NCBI GenBank assembly: GCA_002840765.1
Contig: PHCE01000003.1
Location: forward strand, 124,001-188,000
Direction: 5' to 3'
Origin: Betaproteobacteria bacterium HGW-Betaproteobacteria-7
Lineage (GTDB): Bacteria; Pseudomonadota; Gammaproteobacteria; Burkholderiales; Rhodocyclaceae
Length of the DNA stretch: 64,000 nt
Shown: positions 28,076 through 36,787 of the stretch, one piece after another
How positions within the stretch are numbered: the first letter of the stretch is position 1
Layout of the letters: each line of letters opens with the position of its first letter
Notes under the pieces: generated by a model
The model's input: the letters and a program-made list of their open reading frames with translations, nothing else
Databases searched by the model: none
Told to the model about the DNA's origin: nothing
Translations under genes and position numbers: made by a program

Positions 28076-28458
28076 GATTTCGACTCCTTTTTCTCTGATT
28101 TTTTGGACGTCTTAACGTCCGCGGCAGTCGTGCTGGAAGTTGATTTTTGCGTCGCCAGATAATCCGCAATCAGTCGCATCTGCGCATCGGTGTAACCCCG
28201 TGCATGCATGTCCATGATGTCCGGCTTCGATTTGGCGCGCATTTCACGCAGCTCTTTGTAAATCTCATTGGACGACTCGCCAGAGAGGCGCTCAAAGCCG
28301 ATGCGCGATTTGCCATCGTAGCCATGGCACTGGAAGCAGTTCGATGCAAGAAGGCGACCCGCTGGCGGGGCTGTAGTGGTTTGAGCAGCAACACAGGTGC
28401 TGGCCAGGGCGACCGGGAGCCAGAGCAGGGCTCGCCAGCGCGTTATTTCTCGATTCAT
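28072..28458 (-). CDS. Monohaem cytochrome c subunit (FccA-like)
   Basis: A 128-residue exported cytochrome. The signal peptide covers residues 1-25 and the single haem motif is CFQCH (41-45). MDMHARGYTDAQMRLIADYLATQ supplies candidate axial methionines. It ends in a Lys/Ser-rich tail (KTSKKSEKKESKS) that is unusual for the family. Translational coupling to fccB marks it as the electron acceptor of the sulfide dehydrogenase. It is monohaem, like the green sulfur bacterial form and unlike the dihaem subunit of purple bacteria. Confidence 0.88.
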   Translation of the reverse strand: MNREITRWRALLWLPVALASTCVAAQTTTAPPAGRLLASNCFQCHGYDGKSRIGFERLSGESSNEIYKELREMRAKSKPDIMDMHARGYTDAQMRLIADYLATQKSTSSTTAADVKTSKKSEKKESKS

Positions 28459-28615
28459 GATGAACCTCCGAAGTGGTATCTAGGGATTGGGACTGACTTT
28501 TTGCGGCTCCTGGCCGAATCCGCAGAACGGATATTCATCGTTTGCCAGCAAAAGTTCGCATGTCGTCCACCCCCGACACTTTTGCTGCTGAGTGCTCTGG
28601 CTTACGATGCTGGCC

Positions 28616-30052
28616 ATGAAGCGTTATCCCCGATCACTTTTGCAGCTGATCACCTTGGGACATTTCCTGTTCGCGATGCCATTACTCATTGCGGCTGGCT
28701 ATGTTTTCCTCAAACTGCAAACCCTCAATGGCCACTACCGTGCCGCGATTGAACACGCCTCAATTTCCTCAAGGTTGAGTGGTGAATTGGCAGAAGATCT
28801 TCTGCACATGGAACGTAACCTGCGTCGTCATGTGCTTCTGAAAAACGCCGACACTCTCCACGATTACAATGATGTTCGCATCGAGTGGGAGGGGCATGTT
28901 GCCGCGTTCGCCCGCCTGCCGCAGCTACCTCTGGGTATCGTCAACGAACTGCAAGATCTGGTGGATAGTGAAAAGCGGGCCTATGTCGCCATGCTGGATA
29001 GCGGGAATACATCAACTCTGCAAGCGGCAATCGATGAACTTAAGCAGCGTTCAAATACCACGCTGGAGTCGGCGCGACAGGTCCTTGATGACGACCAGGC
29101 GAGATTCCTTCGGGAGTCGGAAGCGCTGAGCCAGCGACTTATCCTGGCCGCCGTCATGGCGGTTGGGGTCGCCCTCTGTTGTCTGTGGGCAGTCAGATCG
29201 CTACTGGCTCGCCTGATCGGTCGCTTTGAGCGAGCGCTGTTGAGGTTGGGTAAAGGGGATCTGCAGCAGCCCATCGAACTCGACGGCCCCGGCGACCTGC
29301 GCTGGCTGGGCCGCTGGCTGGAATGGTTGCGCCGCCGCCTGCTTTCACTGGAAGAAGGGCGAACCCAGGTCTTACGCCACGTTTCCCATGAACTAAAAAC
29401 GCCGTTGGCCGCCATGCAGGAAGGTAGCTCATTGCTGGCAGAGGAAGTGCCAGGGCCGCTGACGCCTGAGCAACGCCGGATCGTCAATATCCTGAAAAGC
29501 AACTCCCGGCGCCTCCAGGATCTGATTGAAGGCCTGTTACGCCTGCAACAGGCGGGGCACTTAGCTGAGCGTATCGGCTTTGAAACGCTGCGCTTTGATC
29601 AGTTGATTGAACAAGTGCTGGAAACCTGTCGCTTGATTGCCGGAGAGCGCAGCATCAACTTCCACTGCGAACTCCGCGAAACCGAGATTTTCGCCGGACG
29701 CGAGGCACTGATCACCATTGTCCATAACCTGCTATCCAACGCCATCAAGTTTTCGCCGGAGTACGGATGCATTCGGGTCACGCTGCAGCACGACGCGGAT
29801 CAAGCGGTACTCGATGTCATGGACGAAGGCCCCGGCATATCCCGGCGGGATGCCAAACAGATATTCGAACCATTTTATCGCAGCGAGGCATCACGCCAGA
29901 TCGCTGGCATCGGGCTTGGTCTGGCTATAGCCCGGACATTTGTTCTGGCACACCGGGGCGAGATTTCGCTTTTGCCAGCGAGTGCCGGCGGACATTTTCG
30001 CGTCACGCTGCCATTGAAAGCCCCCTATCTTGGAGCACAAGTAGATGGTTAA
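28616..30052 (+). CDS. glrK: Sensor histidine kinase, GlrK/QseE-like
   Basis: A 478-residue membrane kinase. A first membrane helix lies at about residues 9-32 and a second at 172-197, with a helical periplasmic sensor between them. A HAMP region follows. The H-box RHVSHELKTPLAAMQEGSSLL carries the phosphorylated His; NLLSNAIKFSP is the N-box, and DEGPGIS and GIGLGLAI are the ATP-lid motifs. The start at 28616 (MKRYPRSLL) suits the first helix; a GTG at 28592 is possible. The order kinase, small lipoprotein, NtrC-type regulator is that of glrK-qseG-glrR. It is divergent from fccAB. Confidence 0.87.
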   Translation: MKRYPRSLLQLITLGHFLFAMPLLIAAGYVFLKLQTLNGHYRAAIEHASISSRLSGELAEDLLHMERNLRRHVLLKNADTLHDYNDVRIEWEGHVAAFARLPQLPLGIVNELQDLVDSEKRAYVAMLDSGNTSTLQAAIDELKQRSNTTLESARQVLDDDQARFLRESEALSQRLILAAVMAVGVALCCLWAVRSLLARLIGRFERALLRLGKGDLQQPIELDGPGDLRWLGRWLEWLRRRLLSLEEGRTQVLRHVSHELKTPLAAMQEGSSLLAEEVPGPLTPEQRRIVNILKSNSRRLQDLIEGLLRLQQAGHLAERIGFETLRFDQLIEQVLETCRLIAGERSINFHCELRETEIFAGREALITIVHNLLSNAIKFSPEYGCIRVTLQHDADQAVLDVMDEGPGISRRDAKQIFEPFYRSEASRQIAGIGLGLAIARTFVLAHRGEISLLPASAGGHFRVTLPLKAPYLGAQVDG

Positions 30053-30061
30053 GGATTCGCC

Positions 30062-30325
30062 ATGTTGAAGTTAGTGCTAACGGTTGTTGCCGTGGCCGGT
30101 CTGAACGGCTGCACCACCCGCGGTGGGCACCAGTCACCCGAGGTACAGACCGAACCGACGCCTGTCAGTAGAGCACTGGCCGATAAACAACGTCAGTGCC
30201 TGAGCGAAAAGCGGCGCATGGAGATCGCTCTTAGAGATAGCGAGAAACAGGTTGACGATTTGCAGAAAAAACTTGACGTACTGCTCGCCATCGACCGCGA
30301 ACTGCGCAGCAAAAAAGCCCGCTGA
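30062..30325 (+). CDS. qseG: Small lipoprotein, QseG-like
   Basis: An 87-residue protein with a lipoprotein signal (LTVVAVAGLNGC, lipid-bearing Cys at about residue 17). A short linker is followed by a coiled-coil-like helix (KRRMEIALRDSEKQVDDLQKKLDVLLAIDRELR). In enteric bacteria QseG is an outer-membrane lipoprotein that modulates the GlrK kinase. The position between the kinase and the regulator and the shared base with the next start (TGATG) support the same role, though sequence similarity is too short to prove it. Confidence 0.72.
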   Translation: MLKLVLTVVAVAGLNGCTTRGGHQSPEVQTEPTPVSRALADKQRQCLSEKRRMEIALRDSEKQVDDLQKKLDVLLAIDRELRSKKAR

Positions 30326-31662
30326 TGGCCCTGGGTGCGCAGATTCTGGTTGTCGATGACGACCTTGACATGTTGCATCTGATCGGCCTGCGCTTGACGG
30401 CAGCCGGCTATCAGGTCAGCGAAGCCAGTTCGGGTGAGGCAGCGCTGCTTAGTTTTTACCGCAATCGCCCGCAAATGGTGCTCACTGACCTGCGTATGGA
30501 AAAGATGGATGGCCTGGCGTTGTTTGACCGCTTGCAGGCTGAGGCACCGACCATGCCAGTGATTGTCCTGACGGCGCACGGCACCATACCCGATGCTGTT
30601 ATGGCCACTCAAAAAGGGGTTTTCAGTTTTCTGACCAAGCCTTTTGATGGTCAGGAACTCCTGCGACGCGTGGCTGATGCGATCCGCCTGTCGCCATCGG
30701 TCGACGCCAAAAATGGCTCGGCGCATTGGCGCAATGAATTGATCACCACCAACGTCCGTATGGAAGAGTTGTTGCGGCAGGTGTTGCGTGTCAGCGCAGA
30801 GTCCCAGACTTCGCTGATCGTAGGGCCGAGCGGTTCCGGTAAAGAGAACCTGGCGCAGGCGATTCGAAAAGCCGGGCCGCGTGCTGAGCAGCCCTACGTT
30901 TGTATTTCCTGCACCGACTATCCGGCCAATGCACTCGAAGACATGTTATCGGCGGGGAATCCCGACAACGTTTATGCACAAGCTGCCGGTGGCATCCTTT
31001 TTTTGCAGGGTGTTTCAGCCTTGTCGCTGATTGCGCAGGCGCGACTGTTTTCTGTGCTCTTCGCGCAAGCTCAAGCCAGGGACCCTTTACAGCGACTCAA
31101 CTCGGCGCCTCAGAAGAGTGCCCCGCTTGACGTACAGGTTATCGCCGCGAGCCCGCGGCCACTTGATGCTGAACTGGCGGAAGGGTGCTTTCGCAGTGAC
31201 TTGTTCTACTTGTTGAGCCGGACGACCTTGATCATTCCGCCCTTGAGCGAGCGCAGCGAAGATATCCCGCTTCTCGCCAATTATTTTCTCACCCGCATTC
31301 GCCCGGAAAAATCGCTGACACTGTCTCCTGAGTCGCTCTCAGCGCTGCATGAAGGACGCTGGCCGGGGAACATCCGTCAATTGAAAAACGTGCTTGAACG
31401 AGTCGCCGAATTAAGCTTGACGCCGGTAATTCCCGAGAGCGCCCTTCGTCGCATCATGCGGGAGTCAGAAGAAGACAGCCTGGCCGCTTTTGACGATGCG
31501 CGCCGTGAATTCGAGCGCGACTATCTGGTTCGCCTGCTGCAGGCCACCGCTGGCAATGTCTCGCAGGCGGCGCGCGTGGCGCAGAGAAACCGGACTGAGT
31601 TCTACAAACTTCTTGCCCGGCATGGCTTGGATCCAATCAACTTCAAACAGAAATTTCGCTGA
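30325..31662 (+). CDS. glrR: GlrR-like response regulator with a degenerate AAA+ domain
   Basis: A 445-residue NtrC-type regulator. The receiver is intact (acidic pocket VVDDD, phospho-Asp D55 in LTDLRM, LTKPFD). In the AAA+ domain Walker A is kept (GPSGSGKE, 167-174). However, the GAFTGA loop that contacts sigma-54 is missing: residues 203-222 read ALEDMLSAGNPDNVYAQAAG. Walker B LFLDE has become LFLQG (225-229), and the arginine finger segment reads FRSDLFYLLS. The Fis-type DNA-binding end is intact (AAFDDARREFERDYLVRLLQ then NVSQAARVAQRNRTEFYKLL). It probably binds DNA without sigma-54 activation. Confidence 0.88.
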   Translation: MALGAQILVVDDDLDMLHLIGLRLTAAGYQVSEASSGEAALLSFYRNRPQMVLTDLRMEKMDGLALFDRLQAEAPTMPVIVLTAHGTIPDAVMATQKGVFSFLTKPFDGQELLRRVADAIRLSPSVDAKNGSAHWRNELITTNVRMEELLRQVLRVSAESQTSLIVGPSGSGKENLAQAIRKAGPRAEQPYVCISCTDYPANALEDMLSAGNPDNVYAQAAGGILFLQGVSALSLIAQARLFSVLFAQAQARDPLQRLNSAPQKSAPLDVQVIAASPRPLDAELAEGCFRSDLFYLLSRTTLIIPPLSERSEDIPLLANYFLTRIRPEKSLTLSPESLSALHEGRWPGNIRQLKNVLERVAELSLTPVIPESALRRIMRESEEDSLAAFDDARREFERDYLVRLLQATAGNVSQAARVAQRNRTEFYKLLARHGLDPINFKQKFR

Positions 31663-31717
31663 ATGCGATGAGAGGCGGTTGCTGAAAATGGGGATTTACC
31701 GAACCACGTGATTGGCA

Positions 31718-31738
31718 AAGCGCGAACCGGGCGCTTTT
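31718..31738. terminator. Terminator between convergent glrR and urtE
   Basis: AAAGCGC (31718-31724) pairs with GCGCTTT (31732-31738) around GAACCGG and is followed by TCC on the plus strand. An A run on the left lets it serve both convergent transcripts. The stem is only seven pairs, so strength is moderate. Confidence 0.55.
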
Positions 31739-31742
31739 CCTA

Positions 31743-32435
31743 TCAAACCGCCAGCGCCTCGCGCACCCCGTCCTGCGGCATCGTCTCGCCCCGCCCGCGC
31801 ATGATGAATTCGCCGCGCTCCATCAGCAGGTACTGGTCGGCCAGCGATTCGGCGAAGTCGTAGTACTGCTCGACCAGCAGGATGGCCATTTCGCCGGTTT
31901 CGGCGAGCATGCGGATGGCGCGCTCGATGTCCTTGATGATCGACGGCTGGATGCCCTCGGTCGGTTCATCCAGGATCAGCAGCGACGGCCCCATGGCCAG
32001 TGCGCGACCGATCGCCAGTTGCTGCTGTTGGCCACCGGAGAGGTCGCCGCCACGTCGGTGCATCATCTGCTTGAGCACCGGGAACATGTCGAAGATGCGC
32101 TGCGGAATCTTGGCGCTGCCGGGCTTGGTCGCCAGGCCCATCAGCAGGTTTTCCTCGACGGTCAGGCGCGGAAAGATTTCGCGGCCCTGCGGCACGTAGC
32201 CGATGCCGGCTTTGACCCGTTCATGCGGGGGGATGTGGGTGATGTCCCGGCCGGCGAAAGTGATGCTGCCTTGCTTGGTTTTGACCAGGCCCATCAGTGA
32301 TTTGAGCAGGGTGGTCTTGCCGACGCCGTTGCGGCCGAGCAGGGTGGTGACTTCGCCTTTTTGCAGTTCGAAGGACAAGCCACGGAGGATGTGGGAGCCG
32401 CCGTAGGCTTGGTGGAGGTTGTCGATTTTCAGCAT
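31743..32435 (-). CDS. urtE: Urea ABC transporter ATPase UrtE
   Basis: A 230-residue ATPase of the branched-chain-type urea importer. Walker A is GRNGVGKTT (residues 34-42), the signature is LSGGQQQQLAIGRAL, and Walker B is LLILDEPTEGIQPSII. The spacing and the EGIQPS segment are LivF/UrtE-like. The start codon follows AAGGAG by nine bases. It is parted from urtD by a 530 bp inverted-repeat element, so its expression may differ from that of urtBCD. Confidence 0.93.
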   Translation of the reverse strand: MLKIDNLHQAYGGSHILRGLSFELQKGEVTTLLGRNGVGKTTLLKSLMGLVKTKQGSITFAGRDITHIPPHERVKAGIGYVPQGREIFPRLTVEENLLMGLATKPGSAKIPQRIFDMFPVLKQMMHRRGGDLSGGQQQQLAIGRALAMGPSLLILDEPTEGIQPSIIKDIERAIRMLAETGEMAILLVEQYYDFAESLADQYLLMERGEFIMRGRGETMPQDGVREALAV

Positions 32436-32460
32436 TTTGGCTGCTCCTTGCTTAGGAATT

Positions 32461-32990
32461 GGGTTCCGCGCTTGAGGCGCGGCTTACTTTCTTTTGCTTC
32501 GCCAAAAGAAAGTAAGCAAAGAAAAGGCGACCCTGGGTCGGTGCCGGCTGCGCCGGTTCCCTGCGCTACTCGAAACGCCGGGCGGCTGCGGAACTCGGGG
32601 CTGCGCCCCTCAAACAGTCCTCGCCGAAAGCCCCCGGCGTTCCTGCGTTGCTCGGCACCTCTCAAGGGGCCCGGAAAGGCGTCCGGGTTCAACGGACAGA
32701 ACTGATTTTTTGGTTTTTTTGCGGGTCGACCGCAATATTCAATAAAAAAGCTTACCGGTTGGTCTGCGACGCTTTTGGGGTCCCCATGTGCAGCGTCGAG
32801 CAACGGAGCTGGCGGCGGAAAAAGGGCGAGGACTGTCTGAGGGGCGCAGCCCCGAGTTCCGCAGCCCCCGCCGACAGCGAGTAGCGCAGGGGAGTCGGCG
32901 CAGCCGACCGCGTAACCTGGGGTCGCCTTTTCTTTGCTTACTTTCTTTTGGCGAAGCAAAAGAAAGTGAGACGCCCTCAAGGCGGAACCC
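32461..32990. repeat. 530 bp inverted-repeat element between urtD and urtE
   Basis: The outer arms, about 73 bases each (32461-32533 and 32918-32990), are near-perfect reverse complements. Each arm itself holds a smaller palindrome built on CTTTCTTTTG and CAAAAGAAAG. Similarity continues inward: the block at 32584-32625 is the reverse complement of that at 32826-32864 with few changes, and the sequence between the two blocks is partly matched. About 200 bases in the middle are unpaired. There is no transposase. Frames through it are rich in Pro, Gly and Arg and look spurious. Sequences of this type recur in proteobacterial genomes, so it is probably a non-autonomous mobile repeat. Confidence 0.85.
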
Positions 32991-33014
32991 CCAGCCAATA
33001 ACCCCGAAAAAAAG

Positions 33015-33845
33015 TCACCGCCCAAGATAAACCTCAATCACCCGCTGATCATTCTGCACAGTCGCCAGATCGCCCTCCGCCAGAACAGAGCCTTCGTGCA
33101 GCACCGTCACCAGCCCACCCAGCTTCTCGACAAAGGCCATATCGTGTTCAACGACCACCAGCGAATGCTTCCCCGCCAGCGAAACGAACAGTTCGGCAGT
33201 GCGCATGGTTTCGTCGTCGGTCATGCCGGCGACCGGTTCGTCGAGCAGCAGCAGCTTCGGTTCCTGCATCAGCAGCATGCCGATTTCCAGCCACTGTTTC
33301 TGGCCGTGCGAGAGCAGGCCGGCCGGGCGGTCGGCTTCGTGGTCGAGACGGATGGTGCGCAGGGTGTCGGCAATCAGGTCGCGGTCGTCGCCAGTCAGCC
33401 AGGCCATCAGGCTTTTCCACACGCGCTTGTCGGTCTTCATCGCCAGTTCGAGGTTTTCGAACACTGTGTGCTGTTCGAAGATGGTCGGTTTCTGGAACTT
33501 GCGGCCGATGCCGACGTGGGCGATTTCCGGCTCGGTCAGCCGGGTCAGGTCGATGGTCTGGCCGAAGTAGGCCTTGCCGGAATCGGGGCGGGTCTTGCCG
33601 GTGATGACGTCCATCATCGTTGTCTTGCCAGCGCCGTTGGGGCCGATGATGCAGCGCAGTTCGCCGGCGTTGATGGCCAGCGTCAGGTTGTTCAGGGCCT
33701 TGAAGCCGTCGAAGCTGACGGTGATGTCTTCGAGGTAGAGGGCGACGCCGTGCGACAGGTCGAGTTCGCCGGTGACGACGTGGCCGAGCTGGGTGGCGCT
33801 GTCGCCGCCGTCAGGTTGATCGGTGCGGATTGCTTGAGCGTTCAT
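33015..33845 (-). CDS. urtD: Urea ABC transporter ATPase UrtD
   Basis: A 276-residue ATPase, LivG-like. An N-terminal extension of about 35 residues precedes the ABC domain. Walker A is GPNGAGKTT (68-76), followed by GIGRKFQKPTIFEQHTVFENLELA, which is typical of UrtD. The signature is LSHGQKQWLEIGMLL, where SHGQK replaces SGGQ as in other UrtD proteins, and Walker B is LLLLDEPVAGMTDDE. The ATG at 33845 overlaps the urtC stop by four bases; a longer frame to 33884 lies inside urtC. Confidence 0.94.
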   Translation of the reverse strand: MNAQAIRTDQPDGGDSATQLGHVVTGELDLSHGVALYLEDITVSFDGFKALNNLTLAINAGELRCIIGPNGAGKTTMMDVITGKTRPDSGKAYFGQTIDLTRLTEPEIAHVGIGRKFQKPTIFEQHTVFENLELAMKTDKRVWKSLMAWLTGDDRDLIADTLRTIRLDHEADRPAGLLSHGQKQWLEIGMLLMQEPKLLLLDEPVAGMTDDETMRTAELFVSLAGKHSLVVVEHDMAFVEKLGGLVTVLHEGSVLAEGDLATVQNDQRVIEVYLGR

Positions 33846-34996
33846 GCGGCGGCTCCTTGTTTCTTGTTCATGATTCTCTTCCACAGGCCGACCAGGCCCT
33901 GCGGCAGCAGCAGCGTGACGACGATGAACAGCAGACCGAGGAAGAACAGCCAGTATTCGGGGAAGGACACGGTGAACCAGCTCTTCGCCAGGTTGACCGC
34001 GAAGGCGCCGATGACCGGACCGATCAGCGTGCCGCGTCCGCCGACGGCGACCCAGATGGCGATTTCGATCGAGTTGGCGGTGGACATCTCGCTCGGGTTG
34101 ATGATGCCGACCTGCGGCACGTACAACGCGCCGGCAATGCCACAGAGCACGGCGGAAATCACCCAGATGGTCAGCTTGTACCAGAGCGGGTTGTAGCCGA
34201 TGAACATGACGCGGCTCTCAGCGTCGCGGATGGCGGTCAGCACCCGGCCGAACTTGGATTTGACCAGCCAGGCGGCGAAGACCAGCGTCGCGGCGAGGGC
34301 GATGGCGGTCAGGCCGAACAGCACCAGCCGCGTTTCCGGCGCTGTGATCGGCACGTCGAGCACGCGCTTGAAGTCGGTGAAGCCGTTGTTTCCACCGAAG
34401 CCGGTCTCATTGCGGAAGAACAGCAGCATCGCGGCGTAGGTCAGCGCCTGGGTGATGATCGAGAAATAGACGCCCTTGATCCGCGAGCGGAAAGCGAAGT
34501 AGCCGAAGACGAAGGCGACCACCGCCGGCAGCGCGACGACCAGGAAGGCGGCCCAGGCGAAGCTGTCGCTGCCCAGCCAGAACCACGGCAGTTCCTTCCA
34601 GTCGAGGAAGACCATGAAGTCCGGCAGGTCACTCTGGTAGCTGCCGTCGCGGCCGATCTGGCGCATCAGGTACATGCCGAAGGCGTAGCCGCCGAGGGCG
34701 AAGAACAGCCCATGGCCAAGCGACAGGATGCCGCCGTAGCCCCAGATCAGGTCCATGGCAACTGCCACCAGCGCGTAGCACATGATCTTGCCGATCAGCG
34801 TGATGGCATAGGTCGAGACGTGGAAGGCGCTCTCCGGCGGCACCGCCAGGTGCAACAGGGGCACGGCGACCAGGGCGAGGGCGAGGAAGATGCCCAGCGC
34901 GATCCAGGCCTTGCGGTCAAGCGCGGCGAAGACGCGCAGCGTCAGCGGCACGCGGCCGGCGGCGGGCAGGGGAAGGGTGGAAGCGGTGACCGACAT
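33842..34996 (-). CDS. urtC: Urea ABC transporter permease UrtC
   Basis: A 384-residue LivM-like permease with about ten hydrophobic segments. Family stretches are LIWGYGGILSLGHGLFFALGGYAFGMYLM, FRSRIKGVYFSIITQALTYA and ALYVPQVGIINPSEMSTANSIEIAIWVAVGGRGTLIGP. The start at 34996 gives the normal N-terminus (MSVTASTLPLPAAG) and lies ten bases after urtB. It pairs with UrtB to form the membrane channel. Confidence 0.94.
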   Translation of the reverse strand: MSVTASTLPLPAAGRVPLTLRVFAALDRKAWIALGIFLALALVAVPLLHLAVPPESAFHVSTYAITLIGKIMCYALVAVAMDLIWGYGGILSLGHGLFFALGGYAFGMYLMRQIGRDGSYQSDLPDFMVFLDWKELPWFWLGSDSFAWAAFLVVALPAVVAFVFGYFAFRSRIKGVYFSIITQALTYAAMLLFFRNETGFGGNNGFTDFKRVLDVPITAPETRLVLFGLTAIALAATLVFAAWLVKSKFGRVLTAIRDAESRVMFIGYNPLWYKLTIWVISAVLCGIAGALYVPQVGIINPSEMSTANSIEIAIWVAVGGRGTLIGPVIGAFAVNLAKSWFTVSFPEYWLFFLGLLFIVVTLLLPQGLVGLWKRIMNKKQGAAA

Positions 34997-35006
34997 GCGG
35001 CGCTCC

Positions 35007-36587
35007 TTACTGATCGGCGAAGCGGCCCTTGAGGGCAAAGATGCCCTGCGGACGCTTCTGGATGAAGATGATGATGGCGACGAGGATGGCGATCTTGGCG
35101 ATCACCGCACCAGCCCAGCCTTCGAGGAGCTTCGAGAAGATGCCCAGGCCGAGTGCCGCCCAGACCGCGCCGGCCAGTTGCCCGACGCCGCCGACGACGA
35201 CCACCATGAAGGAATCGACGATGTAGCCCTGGCCCATGTCCGGGCCGACGTTGGAAATCTGCGACAGCGCCACGCCGCCGAGTCCGGCGATGCCGGCGCC
35301 CAGCGCGAAGGCCATGGTGTCGATGCGCGAGGTCGGTACGCCGACGCAGCCGGCCATCGGGCGGTTCTGGGTGACGGCGCGGACGAACATGCCGAGCCGG
35401 GTCTTGTTCATCAGCAGCCAGACGAGCAGCAGCACGAACAGCGCGAAGCCGATGATGATCACCCGATTCCACGGCAGGATCAGGTTGGGCAGCAGTTCGA
35501 CGCCGCCGGACATCCAGCCCGGGTTGGAGACTTCGACGTTCTGCGCGCCGAAGATCACTCGCGCCGCCTGGATCAGCACCAGCGACAGGCCCCAGGTGGC
35601 GAGCAGGGTTTCCAGCGTGCGCCCGTACAGCCAGCGGATCACCGTGCGCTCCATCAGCACGCCGACCGCAGCGGCGGTGAAGAAGGCGACGGGAATGGCT
35701 GCCGGCAGGTACCAGTCGATCAGATCGGGGAAGTGCGTGCGGAACAGGCTCTGCATCACGTAGGCGGTGTAGGCGCCGACCATCAGCAATTCGCCGTGGG
35801 CCATGTTGATGATGCCCATGACGCCGTAGGTGATGGCCAGGCCGAGTGCGGCGAGTAGCAGGATGGAGCCGAGCGAGAGGCCGGAGAAGATGCCGGCCAA
35901 GGTCTCGCCCCAGGCCAGGCGGCGCTCGATTTCCTTGAGCGCGGTGACGGCGGCGTTGCGTACGCCATCATCGGCTTCCGTTTCCTTGTCGGTCAGCGGC
36001 AGCAGCAGGCTTTTGACCGCTGGCGAGGCGGTTTCCGCCAGTGCCTTGACGGCGGCCAGACGCACCGCCGGGTCGGCATCCTGCAGTGTCGCCTGGGCAT
36101 GAGCCAATATCAGCAACGCCTTGATCTGCGCATCGCTTTCCTGTGCCTTGGCGCGGCCGAGAATCTCCGCCATCTCGGCGCCGACATTGCTCTGTAGTTC
36201 CTGAGCGGCGGCCAGGCGTACGGCGCTGTCCGGGTTGAACAGCTTGAGCGCCGCCAGGGCGTTGGCCAGTTCGCCGCGCAGGCGGTTGTTGACGGTGATC
36301 GATTCGGCGTCGTCCGGCATTGCTGCAGTCTCGCCGCTCAGCGCGTCGCGTGCCGTTTCGCCGTCGTAGATGAAGACCTTGTCGCCAGCCAGGAACAGGC
36401 TGCCCTCGGCCATCGCCTGGAGGATACGGATGGCTTCCGGATCGGCCGTCTGCGCCAGCTGCTGAATGGCAGTGATCTTGTCGGTGTTGTCCTCGGCGGC
36501 GAGCTGCCGGACCAGCGCCGCGTCGGGGGCCGCCAGGGCGCCAAGGCTGCTGGCGCAGAGCAGGAGAGAGAGCAGGAATTTTTTCAT
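35007..36587 (-). CDS. urtB: Urea ABC transporter permease UrtB
   Basis: A 526-residue permease. A signal peptide (MKKFLLSLLLCASSLGALA) is followed by an exported helical domain of about 200 residues made of alanine-rich HEAT-like repeats (ADPAVRLAAVKALAETASPAVKS). The LivH-like permease begins near residue 230 (GIINMAHGELLMVGAYTAYVMQSLF) and includes FGAQNVEVSNPGWMSGGVE. The long N-terminal domain is known in UrtB proteins and absent from LivH. It is the first gene of urtBCDE here; the binding-protein gene urtA, usually just before it, is 26 kb away. Confidence 0.94.
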   Translation of the reverse strand: MKKFLLSLLLCASSLGALAAPDAALVRQLAAEDNTDKITAIQQLAQTADPEAIRILQAMAEGSLFLAGDKVFIYDGETARDALSGETAAMPDDAESITVNNRLRGELANALAALKLFNPDSAVRLAAAQELQSNVGAEMAEILGRAKAQESDAQIKALLILAHAQATLQDADPAVRLAAVKALAETASPAVKSLLLPLTDKETEADDGVRNAAVTALKEIERRLAWGETLAGIFSGLSLGSILLLAALGLAITYGVMGIINMAHGELLMVGAYTAYVMQSLFRTHFPDLIDWYLPAAIPVAFFTAAAVGVLMERTVIRWLYGRTLETLLATWGLSLVLIQAARVIFGAQNVEVSNPGWMSGGVELLPNLILPWNRVIIIGFALFVLLLVWLLMNKTRLGMFVRAVTQNRPMAGCVGVPTSRIDTMAFALGAGIAGLGGVALSQISNVGPDMGQGYIVDSFMVVVVGGVGQLAGAVWAALGLGIFSKLLEGWAGAVIAKIAILVAIIIFIQKRPQGIFALKGRFADQ

Positions 36588-36700
36588 GAGGTTCGATCCG
36601 CAATTTGTGCAGTGCAGCGACAGATTACGGTGCCCCCTTCGGGGCGGAAATACGATGAATTGCGTAGGGCTCGCCGCCCGCAACAAAGATTCGAGGAGGC

Positions 36701-36729
36701 TGTAAGAAATCTGCGGGGCCGGCGACTAA
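36701..36729 (+). promoter_or_regulatory. Possible ECF sigma factor promoter of the bufferin operon
   Basis: TGTAAG (36701-36706) and CGACTAA (36723-36729) are separated by 16 bases. This resembles the GTAAC/CGAC-type promoters of ECF sigma factors such as Caulobacter SigF, which control bufferin-type operons. No ECF sigma gene is in the window. It lies 59 bases before the start codon of the precursor. The match is by eye and tentative. Confidence 0.4.
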
Positions 36730-36787
36730 TCCCCTGAGCAAACGTTGAATGTGCTCACTGCATCCCAACTACCCACGGAGAATCATC

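Noticed and set aside
32429..33037. A 202-residue protein across the urtD-urtE gap
   Set aside because: It is a translation of the inverted-repeat element, with Pro/Gly/Arg-rich sequence repeated on the other strand. Similar frames in such repeats are often wrongly annotated as genes.
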